Positions 42,736-55,243 of a stretch of 64,000 bases of DNA are shown piece by piece. The DNA is from Smallanthus sonchifolius (lineage: Eukaryota; Streptophyta; Magnoliopsida; Asterales; Asteraceae), in assembly GCA_023525975.1 (NCBI GenBank), contig CM042023.1, positions 16,169,501 to 16,233,500 of the forward strand, given 5' to 3'. Below the pieces are notes generated by a model. It searched no databases, was not told where the DNA came from, and was given only the letters and a program-made list of their open reading frames with translations. The translations under genes and the position numbers were made by a program. Numbering within the stretch: position 1 is the first letter of the stretch; the number at the start of each line of letters is the position of its first letter.

Positions 42736-44676
42736 AGCCTAAAGCTATTGGCACAGAGAAAGGAAAAAAGGCCGAGAAGTCAAAGGCGAGGACCCGAGCA
42801 TATGCACTGACACAAGAAGAAGCTAGGGGCGATCCAGATGTGGTGTCAGGTACGTTCATCCTTGATCATACCTTTGTATATGTACTATTTGATTCGGGTG
42901 CCAGTAGGAGTTTTATATCATCCTCTATGTGTAGAAGAATGAAATGCAAAGTTACTAAAGTAGAATAGGCCTTTAATGTGGAAACTGTAGTGGGCAAGAC
43001 CAGGGTGGTAAATGAATTGGTAGATAGTTGCACGATAAAAATACATGGCCATAGATTCCCAGTTAGGTTATATGTTATGACCTTGGGAGGGTTTGATATA
43101 GTTTTGGGTATGGATTGGTTGGCTGCCAACGAAGCTCGGATTGTATGCAGACGAAAGATAGTTCAGCTCAAAGCTCTAGACGGTAGCGAAGTTTTGGTTT
43201 ACGGGGACCGTGACGGTTCGTTAACGAACGTCATATCGATGATAAAGGCAAAAAAGTATATAGAGCGCGGATGCGAGGCCTACCTTGCCTATGTGATAGA
43301 CAATGATTTAAAAGTGAAAGAGTTGAAAGACGTACCAGTGGTATGGAATTTTTCGGAGGTGTTTCCTGAGGAGTTACCTGGGTTACCACCTGACCGGGAG
43401 ACAGAGTTCCAGATAGACTTAGTGCCAGGTGCCCAGCCCATGGCTAAAGCACCGTACCGACTTGCTCCTCTGGAGATGAAAGAGCTAATGATACAGTTGG
43501 AAGAACTTTTGGATAGGGGTTTTATCAGGCCGAGCATTTCTCCATGGGGTGCTCCAGTTCTGTTTATAAAGAAGAAAGATGGTGCCATGAGAATGTGCAT
43601 CTACTATAGAGAGTTGAACAAACGTAGAGTAAAGAACAAATATCCGCTACCATGGATCGATGATCTGTTCGACCAACTACAAGGCGCCATATAGTTCTCC
43701 AAGATTCATCTGCGGTCGGGATATCATCAGTTAAAGGTAAGGGAAGAGGACATACCTAAGACAGCGTTTCGCACGCGGTATGGGCATTACGAATTCCGCG
43801 TGATGTCATTTGGTTTGACCAATTCTCCAGCAGCATTCATGAGTATGATGAACCAAGTGTGTAGACCGATGCTGGACAGGTCAGTGATAGTATTTATAGA
43901 CGACATACTTGTTTATTCGAAGAGTGAAAGTGACCATGCTTGTCATCTTTGAGAAGTACTAGAGACGCTACAGAAAGAAAATTTGTATGCCAAGTTCTCC
44001 AAATGCGCGTTCTGGCTTAAGGAAGTCAAATTCTTAGGTCACGTTATTAACGCAGACGACATTATGGTTGACCCGGCTAAGATAGAGGCATTATACGAAT
44101 GGGAAATCCTGAAGACACCAACCGAGATTCGGAGTTTTCTAGGATTGGCAGGTTACTATCGAAGGTTCATTCAGGACTTCTCGAGAATAGCCTCGCCACT
44201 GACAAGGTTGACACGTAAGGAAGTAAAGTACGAATGGGGTCAGGCCCAGTCTAAAGCATTTGAAGAGTTAAAGAAGAAGTTGACCCAAGCCCTAGTGTTA
44301 GCATTACCCGACGGTAACGAGGACCTTGTGGTATATTCTGACGCTTCGGGACAGGGGTTAGGGTGTGTTTTGATGCAGAGGGGAAAGGTGATCGCGTATG
44401 CGTCACGACAGCTAAAGATTCACGAAGTTAACTACCCGACTCACGATTTGGAGCTCGCGGCAGTTGTCTTCGCGCTAAAGATTTGGAGGCATTACCTTTA
44501 CGGGGTAAAATGCACAATTTATTCGGATATCAAGAGCTTGAAGCATTTCTTTGAGCAGAAAAACCTGAATATGCGACAAAGGCGGTGGTTAGAATTGCTG
44601 AAAGACTATGATTGTGAGATCCTATACCACCGGGGAAAGGCGAATGTGGTCGCCGATGCCCTAAGTCGTAAGGAGA
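42736..44676 (+). pseudogene. Element D protease, reverse transcriptase and RNase H (three stops)
   Basis: Protease VLFDSGASRSFIS; a TAG at 42966 follows shortly. Then VLGMDWLAANEARI, the linker LPGLPPDRETEFQIDLVPG, and RT with CIYYRELNKRRVKNKYPLPW (His/Asp and Arg changes from relatives), KIHLRSGYHQLKV (Asp-to-His at a conserved RT position), FGLTNSPAAFMSMMN and FIDDILVYS. Stops are at 43692 (Trp expected) and 43950 (Arg expected). RNase H: VVYSDASGQGLGCVLMQ, SDIKSLKHFFEQ (His of DHKSL replaced), KANVVADALSRK. The register is constant across the segment. Confidence 0.9.
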
Positions 44677-46152
44677 CTCATTCTCCTATTAGGGTGAAAG
44701 TGTACCAGTTGGTGATAACCCCATATTTTATGGCTGAGCCAAAAGCACAGACAGAAGCACTAAAGGAAGAGAACCTAAAGAAAGAAAGAATGGTCGGTCA
44801 ACAGATGAAGTTACAAATAAACACTCATGGAGTGAGGACCAGATGTGGTTGCATGTGGGTACCGAAGGACGGAGAGATTAGGGCCAAAGTACTCGACGAG
44901 GCCCATAAGTCTCGATATTCCATCCACCCAGGAACCACGAAAATGTACCAGGATTTGAAGAAATAGTATTGGTGGCCGAACATGAAGAATGATGTGGCCG
45001 GATACGTAAGCGAGTGTCTGACTTGCGCACAAGTTAAAGCAGAGCATCAGAAACCATACGGGAAAATACAGCCTCTGGAAATACCCGAATGGAAGTGGGA
45101 CGTATCACCATGGACTTTATTACAAAGCTGCCCCGCACAGCTAAAGGCCATGACACGATTTCAGTTATAGTGGATCGTCTGACAAAGAGTGCACACTTCT
45201 TACCGATCCGTGAAATCTATTTATCGGAGAAGCTGGCAGAAGTGTTTATCAATGAGATTGTGTCTCGTCATGGCGTGCCAATATCGATTGTATCTGACCG
45301 GGACACATGATTTACATCGAGATTCTGGAAAAGATTTTATGAGTCAATGGGTACAAGGTTGAACATCAGCACGGCTTATCACCCACAGACGGATGGTCAA
45401 TCGAAAAGGACCATCCAGACGTTGGAGGATATGCTCCGTGCATGCATTATAGACTTCGGTGGCAGTTGGGATAGCCACCTACCATTGGCAGAATTCTCCT
45501 ACAACAACAGCTACCACACCACTATTTGTATGCCGCCTTACGAGATGTTGTATGGTAGGAAATGTCGAACCCTGGCCTGTTGGGGTGAGATAGGACAGAA
45601 AGAGCTGGTAAGTTTAGAGGTAGTCACAACAACCTCTAAGAAGTTTGACCAGATTAAGTCCAGAATGAAAGCAGCACAGGACAGTCAAAAGTCCTACGCG
45701 GATAAAAGGCGAAGACCGATCGAATTCAATGTCGGGGATCAAGTACTATTGAATGTTCCCCTTGGAAGGGGATTATACGATTCAGAAAGAGAGGGAAGTT
45801 AAGTCCAAGGTTCGTCGGACCTTTCAAGATAATGGCGCGGATTGGTGAAGTTGCTTACCGGTTAGAATTGCCTGATGAGTTGAGTTGAATTCACCCAACC
45901 TTCCACGTGTCGCACTTGCGCAAGTGCCTGGCTGACGAATCAGCACACGTGCCACTTAACGACATCGAGGTAGATAATAGCCTTAATTACGTCGAGGGAC
46001 CAATTGCCATACTAGACAGAAAGGAGAAGCAGTTACGGAACAAGGTGATCCAGTTAGTCAAGATACAATGGAAGCATCGTAAAGGGTCAGAAGCTACTTG
46101 GGAAACCAAAGCAGAAATGAAAGGGTCATACCCGCACCTGTTTGACTTATAG
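44677..46152 (+). pseudogene. Element D integrase and chromodomain (broken)
   Basis: Zinc region SRYSIHPGTTKMYQDLKK is cut by TAG at 44964 (acidic residue expected), then SECLTCAQVKAEH. A frameshift near 45098 moves the DDE core (MDFITKLPRTAKG, VIVDRLTKSAHFLPI, SRHGVPISIVSDRDT) to another frame, which stops at 45308 (Arg expected). MGTRLNISTAYHPQTDGQSK to RRPIEFNVGDQVLL follows; a second frameshift near 45760 precedes the C-terminal part. The chromodomain (EGPIAILDRKEKQLRNK, QLVKIQWKHRKGSEATWE) ends at the natural stop 46152. Confidence 0.9.
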
Positions 46153-46153
46153 C

Positions 46154-46192
46154 AGGTTTCGAGGACGAAACCTTTCGTAAGAGGGGTAGAGT
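46154..46192 (+). promoter_or_regulatory. Element D polypurine tract with upstream hairpin
   Basis: Hairpin GGTTTCG-AGGA-CGAAACC, then TTTCGTAAGAGGGGTAGAGT, then the LTR. Same layout as element B. Confidence 0.85.
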
Positions 46193-48320
46193 TGTAACAT
46201 CCCAAAATTTACGATAAAAAATAAACGACGTTACGGAATAATGAAATAAAGAAAGAATGAAATAATAGGTGGGCTCGAGCGGATCGGGCCTTGGGCCGAG
46301 AGTAAGTGGCGCAAATAGGGGGAGGGGGTAAAACCCTAGCCACCCTCTCCACTCCCCACACTTCATCTTCACCATCTTGAACCTCGAGAGAGAGGCTAGA
46401 GAGAGAAAGCTCCAAGAATCCACACCGAGGCCTTCGTGTTGTTGTGGATCATTGCTGGAACATCTTTGGAGGTTGAAGAAGGAGAAATCAAGCGGAAACA
46501 TGTAACAAAACATTCTCATATTCGAATTGAGAGTTGAAAGTGGGTTTTAGTGTTTCAAGTGGGTTTTCAATCAAAGATGGGATTTTTACGTATGGTTTGG
46601 CTTAAAAGGTATATATCTAGCTTCATGGAAGCTAGATATAGGTTTTGGACGTAAAAAGATTGGAACTTAGATCAAAAACGAAGGATTTGTTCAAGAACAG
46701 ATGAATTGTCTGAAATCTCCATGAATGGTCCAAAGTCTCGGATACGTCTGAAAAGTATTTCGGAACACCAAACAAAACTTTTCGATCAAAAAGTATCTCG
46801 TATAGGACATTTTGGCCGAAAAGTATTTTGGACAGAAAGAGATTTCGGACAGATATTTTCGAACAAAACAGTTCTCGGACAAAAGTTTTCGAACGAAAAG
46901 CCATTAATAGAAAATAGTTCTAAACACCAAAGTTTCGGTCGAAATATATTTCAACTGAAAAAGATTTCAGACATAGGAGTTTTCGGATGAGATATGTAGG
47001 TTATAACATTGTTCCATTCGTGACACATGAAACATATATAATAGTATCCCACCTAGCTTGAAATTTCAGTGCTAAGAGAGATAGACACAGTAGAAGTCTG
47101 GTGAGTTCTTATTGCCCTTTTTTTCATAATGGTTTTTGGCTGGCATGCATACTAGTAGAAAGATTTTAAAGGAAAAGTATTTATTTTATAAAAGGTTTTT
47201 TTTATAAGATGAAAGAGGAAAGCAGTATTTTGTAAAAATGTTATTTTTTATAAAATGAAAGAGAAAGGCATAGCTTTTTATAAGAATGTCATTTTTATAA
47301 AAAGAAAGGTAAAGTGTTAAAGAGAATAGTACTATCTTTGAAATATAATTTCAAGAAAGTAAAGAATGGTAAAGAAGCTGCATCTTGGTGCAGCTTGACA
47401 GTGACAGTGACAGTGACAGATGTCATATTATATACTTATGTGTTAATATGTGTTATTTGTCTATGTGTTATGTGTTTGAATGGCATTATATTATATGACG
47501 TAGTATAAGTGCATAGTAGTGGCATTGTAGTTGCAATGTAAAAAGTCCTGCAGGAAAGCAAAGTAGAAGTCTCACACTTCGGTGTGAGCAGGAAAAGGAG
47601 TCTTCACTTCGATGTAAGCGAGAAAGTCTCACCCTGATGTGTGAGCAGGTAAAGGAGTCTTCACTTCGGTGTAAGCGAGAAAGTCCCACCCTTAGGTGTG
47701 GGCACAGCAAAGTAAAAGTCTTACCCTGAGGTGTAAGCGAGCAAAGGGATCTTACCTTCGGGCGAAGATCCATATGTGATAGTTAAAATGTTATAGTCAC
47801 TTGTCATGTACGGGTGAAACGTAAAGATGCAAAGAGTAAAGGAGTACACCTTAATCGGTTGCCTCAAAGCTAAAGTTTTTATGAAAGATAGTAATGTAAC
47901 AGTTTTATAATTGTAACGTAGTAAAGTTTTAAAGTAAAGTTAAAGTGTTTTAAAGATAGAGAAAGAAAAGCTTATTTTATTTTTGTAAAACTAAGCTACC
48001 TAAAAGAAAGTTTTCAGATTAAAGTAAAGATAGAAATCACCAGCGTTAGCTGACTTTTAGTATGCATGACAGGTAGTAAAGGTAAAGCAAAAGTAAAGTA
48101 TAGGAGTCGTGAGGGCTGGATAGCATGGACATCGGCTACAGCACTGAAGACTGGCATTTCTAATCCTGATAGTTCACGTTATAGAAAATGATTACATTAT
48201 CGTTTGTTGAATGTTTTAATTTAAAGACTTCCGCTGTAATTGATTCTGATTTCCAGTTTAAGAACTATGTTTGTTATGTTTTGTGCCAACTATGAGACAT
48301 ACCCGGGATGGGGCGTTTCA
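46193..48320 (+). repeat. Element D 3' LTR
   Basis: 2128 bp; retains the complete hairpin at 46615-46637, whose right arm is lost in the 5' LTR. Motif arrays are at 46735-46990 and 47565-47770, conserved block at 48034-48085. Confidence 0.93.
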
Positions 48321-48324
48321 CTCC

Positions 48325-48411
48325 ATCAACCCTATACCGTCTGTACAGGGTTTTTTGAGGCAAATTTTTGGTGGAACCTATCCCGACAACGTATGTTGTC
48401 AAAATATGGTT
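48325..48411. mobile_element. CACTA-like element, right remnant
   Basis: CCCTATACCGTCTGTACAGG, CCTATCCCGACAACGTATG and TTGTCAAAATATGGTT resemble the subterminal motifs at 38111-38300 (the last is ~13/16 identical to the inverted left terminus). A clean GTAGTG end is not present, so the terminus is eroded or lies elsewhere. Confidence 0.5.
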
Positions 48412-48589
48412 AAATCCTTGTATTGATATCAGAGTGAAACTTGTTTATTTAACAAACTAGTACAATCCGTGACTAAATAAATCAAGTCATTAATTTAGTG
48501 AGCAAGTTGCATGTACATATTCCAACATGTGGAACCTCATGATCTATAATTTGAAGATCCCTTTTACAAATAAATATATATATATAGGG

Positions 48590-48733
48590 TGATTGTTTTA
48601 TAGTGGTTAGTACATTTATTACATAAAAAGTTGGTTAGTGTTTGAACCCTTCCCTATATATATATATAGGGAAGGGTTCAAACACTAACCAACTTTTTAT
48701 GCGATAACCGTGACAACCACTATAAAACAATCA
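48590..48733. mobile_element. Foldback (hairpin) MITE
   Basis: 144-bp near-complete inverted repeat: the left arm begins TGATTGTTTTATAGTGGTTA and the right arm ends with its inverse; the centre is CCCTATATATATATATAGGG. One part of the arms (TACATTTATTAC versus CGGTTATCGC) has diverged. A related half copy (AGTGGTTATCATGGTTATTA, AGAATTTGAACC, CCCTATATAT) is at 48925-48990. Confidence 0.8.
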
Positions 48734-48825
48734 CAAAATTTATAAATTATTTATTCTTTTAACTGTTAAAATAGTATTTAAGTATCTTGAATAAATATTT
48801 TGAACGTAAATACGGAAATGATGAG

Positions 48826-49645
<820 letters not shown>

Positions 49646-50500
49646 AATTACACATAATGGAGGTTTTCAAAATATTTTTAGCGCAAATTGAAAGACAGGA
49701 GAAGAAAGGAGTGAATTTATGAATTTGGCTAATTGAAAATGTGGGTTTCAAATTTTTTTTTTATGATTTCCCATTTACACTTTAAAGACTTATTTAAAGC
49801 TTGCAATTGTATACTAAAATGTGCCATTTTATATCTTCCATTGATTAATCAGGGTCAAGGAAGAATATGCGTTTTTTTATAACTAAACGTTTTCTCATGA
49901 ACCCTCCAATGTGTGTGTATATATAATGATTTAGTGAGATTTATTTACTTGATCTAATTTGTAATATTAATGAAAGTGTAACACATAAGTAAGCATAAAA
50001 TCAGAAGACAACTTATCATAGCTTGTTGAGAAGATAAGTGATCTAAAGGTTTTTGTTGGAGTCGGGGTGTCATTGAGGAGAACCTTTTTTATCTTTTAGG
50101 AGGTTGGTAAGACTTGACCCAATCTCACTCTTTAAGGCCTTATTTTTGGAGTGATATATTAGTGAGCATGTTTGTTTGTTATATACATTAAATGATTATT
50201 CAGAGGACTTAATTATGATGTCTTTAGGAAAATTTAAAGATACTAAATTCAAAATATACTTGTTTTTTAATCAAACAAGTGCATTTATTTTTTTTAACCA
50301 CAAATTTACCATGCTCCTACTATTAAATTATACCAAATAATTCATCACATGAATGAGTTTGAACCCAGAACCTTCAATCTAAAAGGCAAGAGCCCTTATA
50401 GGGTGGGCTAGAAACAAGTGTATTTATGAGAGTGACACTTGTTGAAGTTTTACCCGTTTATTCTTGAAAACATATTTTACCTTTAACAACAAAATATATA
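49646..50500. repeat. AT-rich DNA including dispersed segment copy 2
   Basis: 49918-50285 is the second, uninterrupted copy of the segment at 37400-38098, with an extra ~150 bp in the middle. No coding sequence is recognised in the rest. Confidence 0.65.
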
Positions 50501-51005
50501 GAGTTAATTACACGATTAGTCCTTGTGGTTTGTGAAAAGTAACAAGTATGGGTACTAAGGTTTTCAAATTGCAAGTATGGGTATTATGCTTTCAATTTTG
50601 TAACGGGTTTAGGTATTAAGACTAATTGTTGTTAGTTTTTGTGTTAAGTTTTACAAAAATGACTAAAATACTCTTTAATAAAAATAATTATTATATATAT
50701 ATATACACACGCACATCATCTTCATCGCACCATCTACCACTATCGCCAGCCACCACCGTCTCCGGAAACCTTCATAACCCAAACTCCATCGAAGAATCAG
50801 GACCCCCCCCCCCCCCGAACGCCAACTCCACCGAAGAATCAGAGCCACCACCGTCTCCAGCAACAGTCGTAATCCAGGGACCATTTCTGTAATAAACTAA
50901 AACCCAACCCACACCCGTCTCCCTCACACAACTCAGTTCGTCGACACCGGCCACCACCACTGTCACCCCTAATCTGCCATCACCATCCTACATCACCAAC
51001 ATTTC
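50501..51005. other. Possible non-autonomous transposon with CCACCACCGTCTCC repeats
   Basis: GAGTTAATTACACGATTAGT and CCTTGTGGTTTG at the left resemble ends of common dicot non-autonomous elements. 50740-50880 holds two copies of CCACCACCGTCTCC and two of ACTCCAYCGAAGAATCAG separated by a run of 14 C. The right boundary and TSD were not found, so the class is open. Proline- and glycine-rich open frames here are low-complexity translations. Confidence 0.4.
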
Positions 51006-51117
51006 ATTTTGCCCTTGATTCAAGTGGAACTCCCTGCACATAATCAATAATTGATACATACAGGGGCATAGGGCAAATGTAAATTGATTTAGGGCAAACG
51101 TAAATTGATACATACAT

Positions 51118-51312
51118 ACCACCATCGGCCTCCACCACCGAAGTTTCCGGCATGCTCTCCACCATCTCCGTCATCTCTCGTTGACCTCTCGCGCTTGCCT
51201 GAGCTCTCGATGCTGGCGTCAACGCTCTAGAATTGGGGAATCTCATCGGACTGTCCGACGGACTCATGCTCCGCCATAACGGCGTTGAACAAACGCCGGA
51301 ATCCTCCTCCAT
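51118..51312 (-). pseudogene. Candidate host gene first exon, cut off from its promoter
   Basis: The minus-strand ATG at 51312 opens a 65-codon frame, MEEDSGVCSTPLWRSMSPSD..., with SPSDSPMRFPNSRALTPASR and ARGQREMTEMVESMPETS. Its composition is unlike the transposons and resembles Ser/Pro-rich N-termini of uncharacterised plant proteins that carry an RELMEMV-NMPES motif; this resemblance is from memory and not checked. A good splice donor (G/GTATGTATG) closes the exon near 51119, and a possible acceptor (TTATGTGCAG/GGAGTT) lies near 51035, but the spliced frame soon stops. Copia element F begins five bases upstream of the ATG, so the original promoter has been displaced. Probably a broken or truncated gene. 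Confidence 0.35.
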
Positions 51313-51317
51313 CGTCT

Positions 51318-51980
51318 TGTTGGATTTTATGGACCGACCCAATGGACAACGCGGCTGACCGAGCTATGACCCGTAAGAGTTACACCTAGGGCAACGAACA
51401 TTAAATCCACTTAACCTGCTTAACTGGTAATTACGAACTATTAGCGAGACGATATATTTTATATATATTCGTTAGACGGGAATTATTATTTATACAAGTT
51501 TATAAATAATAATTTTATATTATTTTAGTCTTTCATTAAAACATTATAAGGGGTTCGGGTTTTACATCTCGTATTAGACTTTGTGCCCGGAAACAAAACA
51601 AGAATTCATTTTGGCGTTTCCGGAACCACCAAATCAGCCCAAGCCGGTCCATGCCCCGCTGCTGTCCCGTTTTCGGCCAGCCCCGGCGTTTCCCATCTCT
51701 CGCGTTGTCGGTTTGTGATCTAGCATCGGTTCGTTGTACCTCGGTGTCTCAACCGGTTAATCATGAACCACTAAGGTATAATTAATCTAATCAGTAGATT
51801 AATTATTTTTTTTTTGTGTTTGCATGTTCATAACCAGATCTTGTTCGGTTTGTCAGTGCTGTTAAATAGGTTTTGATTTTATTTTCCGCTGCGTATTTAT
51901 TAATTAACTGAATTAATTAATTTCTTTGTCAAAACCCGTTTTTACTAAAAAGTCAATCTGATCACCATTGAATCCCAACA
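51318..51980 (+). repeat. Element F 5' LTR
   Basis: 663 bp with matching ends TGTTGG...CCCAACA, immediately followed by a primer site. The partner LTR is outside the window. Confidence 0.85.
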
Positions 51981-51981
51981 G

Positions 51982-51994
51982 TGGTATCAGAGCC
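51982..51994 (+). promoter_or_regulatory. Element F primer binding site
   Basis: TGGTATCAGAGCC one base after the LTR, the initiator tRNA-Met type typical of copia elements. Confidence 0.9.
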
Positions 51995-53408
51995 TGGGTT
52001 ATAACACGTAAATCGGAACCGGTCTGGTTTCACTGGTTAGATTAATCATAAACTTTAACTATCTTGAAGTTTCTGATCCGATCTGTTTTTTGGGGCAATT
52101 TTTTATTTATTAATTTGGTCGTTTTTTTATTTTATTTGACCAAATATATTGCCCGTATGTGATTGTGTTGAATATGTAAATCTGGCCCGACCCATGTGAT
52201 TGAGTTGTTTGTGTTTATTTTTCAGTTTTTGGTTTTATGGTTTTGGCCCACTTTTGATGGCTCAAAGTTGTAATAGAACAGGTTTTTTTTTATGTAATGT
52301 AATAAAAACCCGAAGAAAAATCTGAAGACCCAACAGGAATCATGGAGTCAGTGGGAGTCATCCGAGACGACTAGATGCACGGAAGTCCATCCTTGTGGTT
52401 GTTTTAATTTTATTGACCCCGTGACCCGTTTGATCTTGCTAACTGGTTCTAGCAAGATCAAACAAACTTGGCCCTAAAAGATTTACATTTTTATTTGCTT
52501 TATGGTTGCTTTTAATTTTTTATAACTTAAATTTATAATAAACCAACCAAACGTCAAACGTTTTAAAAGGAGTTTTAAAATGTCACAATTTGTCACCACA
52601 CGTTCTAATTTTACAACTTATAGAATTTTATAAAAATAACAACTGGCTTGTTTTTATAAAATAAATAGCCACTAAAGTTTTGCAATTTAAACTAAATTTA
52701 ATTTCAAAACTTATAACTTAATAGTTTTCAACTATGAACTTTAACCGGTTATTCAAGTCGCGACAAACTTAGTTTTAATAGGTTATTTAAAATTAAGTGT
52801 CCTGAGAGATGAAAGGGTTCATCAAATTTGTAATGACTTTAAATAGTAAAACTGGCTTTTACATCACACGTATGATTTAATCATTCATTGTGTTTGACCC
52901 TATTCGGTAAACACTAAAATTGGAACCCATATTTAAAACCAATGGTCTATGCCATCCTATTATAAGGAACACTTGGAGCATAAAATGAAACATCGGTGTT
53001 TGGAGCCACAGCACTGCACTGGATGCGTAGTTTATCCTTCCAAGGCGCAAGGGTTTCGTTGACACATCCGGCCCTTCCGCAAGTACCCGTTTTAGGACGA
53101 CTATTACTTTTCTCTCTTGTTACATGCCCCAGCTATCAAGAGATTAAAAGTGGGCATAGATGAGGCTAAACGTATCAATGCATAGACATGTTTTGTCTTA
53201 ACGGCCTCATACACGAGAGTTGTGCATCTTTCCACAATTGACACTAATTGTCAGTCTAGTTACCCACTTACTAATGTTGTATGCCACCGCTACCATTAGT
53301 GACTGATTTAGCTAGATTCTCACTCCTTATTCTAATTTCTGTAATTGGGTCATATAAGTACTTTTCACTTTCTTTATACTAATTTATTTTCTTTACTTAT
53401 CTTAACAG
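51995..53408 (+). other. Element F leader, non-coding
   Basis: 1.4 kb between primer site and gag start with no open frame of interest; long but plausible for a packaging leader. No further insertion with recognisable ends was found in it. Confidence 0.6.
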
Positions 53409-54230
53409 ATGTCTACTGAAAATAATAATACTAATAACTCATTTGCTCTCAAGTCTATACTTGAGAATGAAAAGCTGGATAACACCAACTTTCTCTCGTG
53501 GCAGTGCAATCTGAGAATAGTTCTCAAGATGGCCAAGAAGCTCTATGTTCTCGATGCACCAGTCCCTGAGGCACCCGATGGTAACACGGCTGCCGCTCGT
53601 AAGGTCTGGGAAAAATAAAGAGATGATGCCACTGAGGTGGCCTGCCTTATGCTAGCCTGCATGTCCCGTGAGCTCCAAAAGAGCATGGAGGACCTGAGAG
53701 CCTTTAACATGATTAAGAAACTTAAGGGCATGTTCCTGAAACAAGCCCGACAAGAACGCTATGAAACCATGTCTCAGCTCATTCGTTGCACGATGCAAGA
53801 GGGCACGCCTATTAGTGCTCATGTACCTAAGATGAAAGGGTACATCGACCAGATGAACAAACTTGGATATCCCATGAAGGATGACATGGCTACTGATTTC
53901 ATCTTAAACTCTCTCCCAACCTCCTATGCTCAATTCGTAATGAATTTCAACATGAATGGCTTGGAGAAGACAGTGGCCGAGCTACATGGTATGCTCAAAA
54001 CGGCCGAGATGAATATCCAAGGAAAGAAAAATCAAGTTCTGATAGTCAGATCTACTGGTGTTAAAAAACCTAACCCCAAGAAAAGAGGTTATAATAGCAA
54101 AGGCAAGAAGAAGGTTAATGTTGCTGCCAAGCCTGCCACCAAAAATAACAAGAAAGCTTCAAAAGTACCCCCTCCTGAGGAGCGCCAATGCTTTGAATGC
54201 AACAAAATGGGGCAGTGGAAACGTAACTGA
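53409..54230 (+). pseudogene. Element F gag (two stops)
   Basis: Start MSTENNNTNNSFALKSILEN. The UBN2/copia gag pattern follows: NFLSWQCNLRIVLKMAKKLY, a TAA at 53616, then ACMSRELQKSMEDLRAFNMI, RYETMSQLIRCTMQEGTPIS, NSLPTSYAQFVMNFNMN and a Lys-rich stretch. The zinc knuckle reads CFECNKMGQWKRN and then TGA at 54228: His is replaced by Gln and the last Cys by a stop. The same frame continues into the protease, as in copia elements with a single polyprotein. Confidence 0.88.
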
Positions 54231-55243
54231 CCTGAATATCTATCCAAGCTGAAGCTGCAGAGGGCCAGTGGTGAGGGCACCTCTTCAGGTATTCTCATTT
54301 ATATTATTGAAATTTTTACTGTTTCTAGCAACACATGGGTATTTGATACTGGATGTGGATACCACATCATTAATGTCTTGCAGGAGCCTAAACGTTGGAG
54401 GAAGCTGAAACAAGGCGACATGGAGCTCATCGTTGGTGATGGGAAAAGAGTACCAGTTCTTGCAACTGGAACATATCATCTCTCATGTCCTTCTGGCCTT
54501 GTGGTTGTTTTGAACAATTGTTTGTTTGCACCTGGTTTAACCAGAAACATTATTTCAGTTTCTTTATTGTTTGAACAAGGATTTAAGTACGTTTTTAATG
54601 GTATTGCTATTTCTGCCTACTTAAATGATATCTTTTATTTTGAGGCTAAACCTCAAAACGGTATTTATGAGATTGACGTTCAAACTGACAATAACATATA
54701 TAATCTTTCTAAACGTATCAAATCTGGCATTAATGATACTTTTCTATGGCATTGTCGACTTGGCCACATAAGCAAGGCACGCATTAAAAGACTCCAATCC
54801 GAGGGAATTCTTGAACCTACCGGACAAGACTTATTTGATAATTGCGAGTCTTGTTTAGCTGGCAAACTCACAAAGGACCCCTTCACTCATGTTGGTGAAC
54901 GAGCCAAGGATCTACTAGGCCTTATACACACTGATGTGTGTGGCCCTTTCAGAACCATGTCTAGAAATCATGAAAGATACTTCGTTTCATTTATTGACGA
55001 TTATAGTCGATATGCTTATGTCTACTTATGAAACACAAGCATGAAACATTTGAAAAGTTCAAAGAGTTTCAAAATGAAGTAGAGAAACAACTCGATAAAT
55101 CTATTAAGACACTTCGATCAGATCGAGGTGGTGAGTATCTCAGCTTAGAATTTCTTAATCATCTGAAGGAGCACGGAATTATTTCTTTGCCCACTCCTCC
55201 TCGCACACCCCAACTTAATGGCGTGAGCGAGAGGAGAAATTGA
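54231..55243 (+). pseudogene. Element F protease and integrase (broken)
   Basis: Protease motif WVFDTGCGYHI at about 54338. GAG-pre-integrase region DTFLWHCRLGHISKARIKRL with CESCLAGKLTKDPF (HHCC). Integrase core: GLIHTDVCGPFRTMS, YFVSFIDDYSRYAYVYL, then a one-base frameshift at ~55028 and TLRSDRGGEYLSLEF, PRTPQLNGVSERRN with a stop at 55241. It inserts element cDNA; defective here. Confidence 0.88.

Larger units (their letters stand above)
39042..48320 (+). mobile_element. Gypsy element D (Ty3/gypsy chromovirus, decayed)
   Basis: Plus-strand element with LTRs 39042-41127 and 46193-48320, starting TGTAACATCCC and ending GTTTCA. Full domain order: gag, protease, RT, RNase H, integrase, chromodomain, PPT. 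The candidate TSD ATCAA is directly adjacent on the left (39037-39041) but separated from the right LTR by CTCC (ATCAA at 48325-48329). The coding region has one early frameshift, at least five stops and two frameshifts in the integrase. LTR start, PPT hairpin and gag N-terminus relate it to A and B. It lies within a CACTA-like element. Confidence 0.93.

Noticed and set aside
50626..50966. Proline-rich and glycine-rich frames
   Set aside because: They are low-complexity CCACC/GGTGG translations on opposite strands, spanning a 14-C run.
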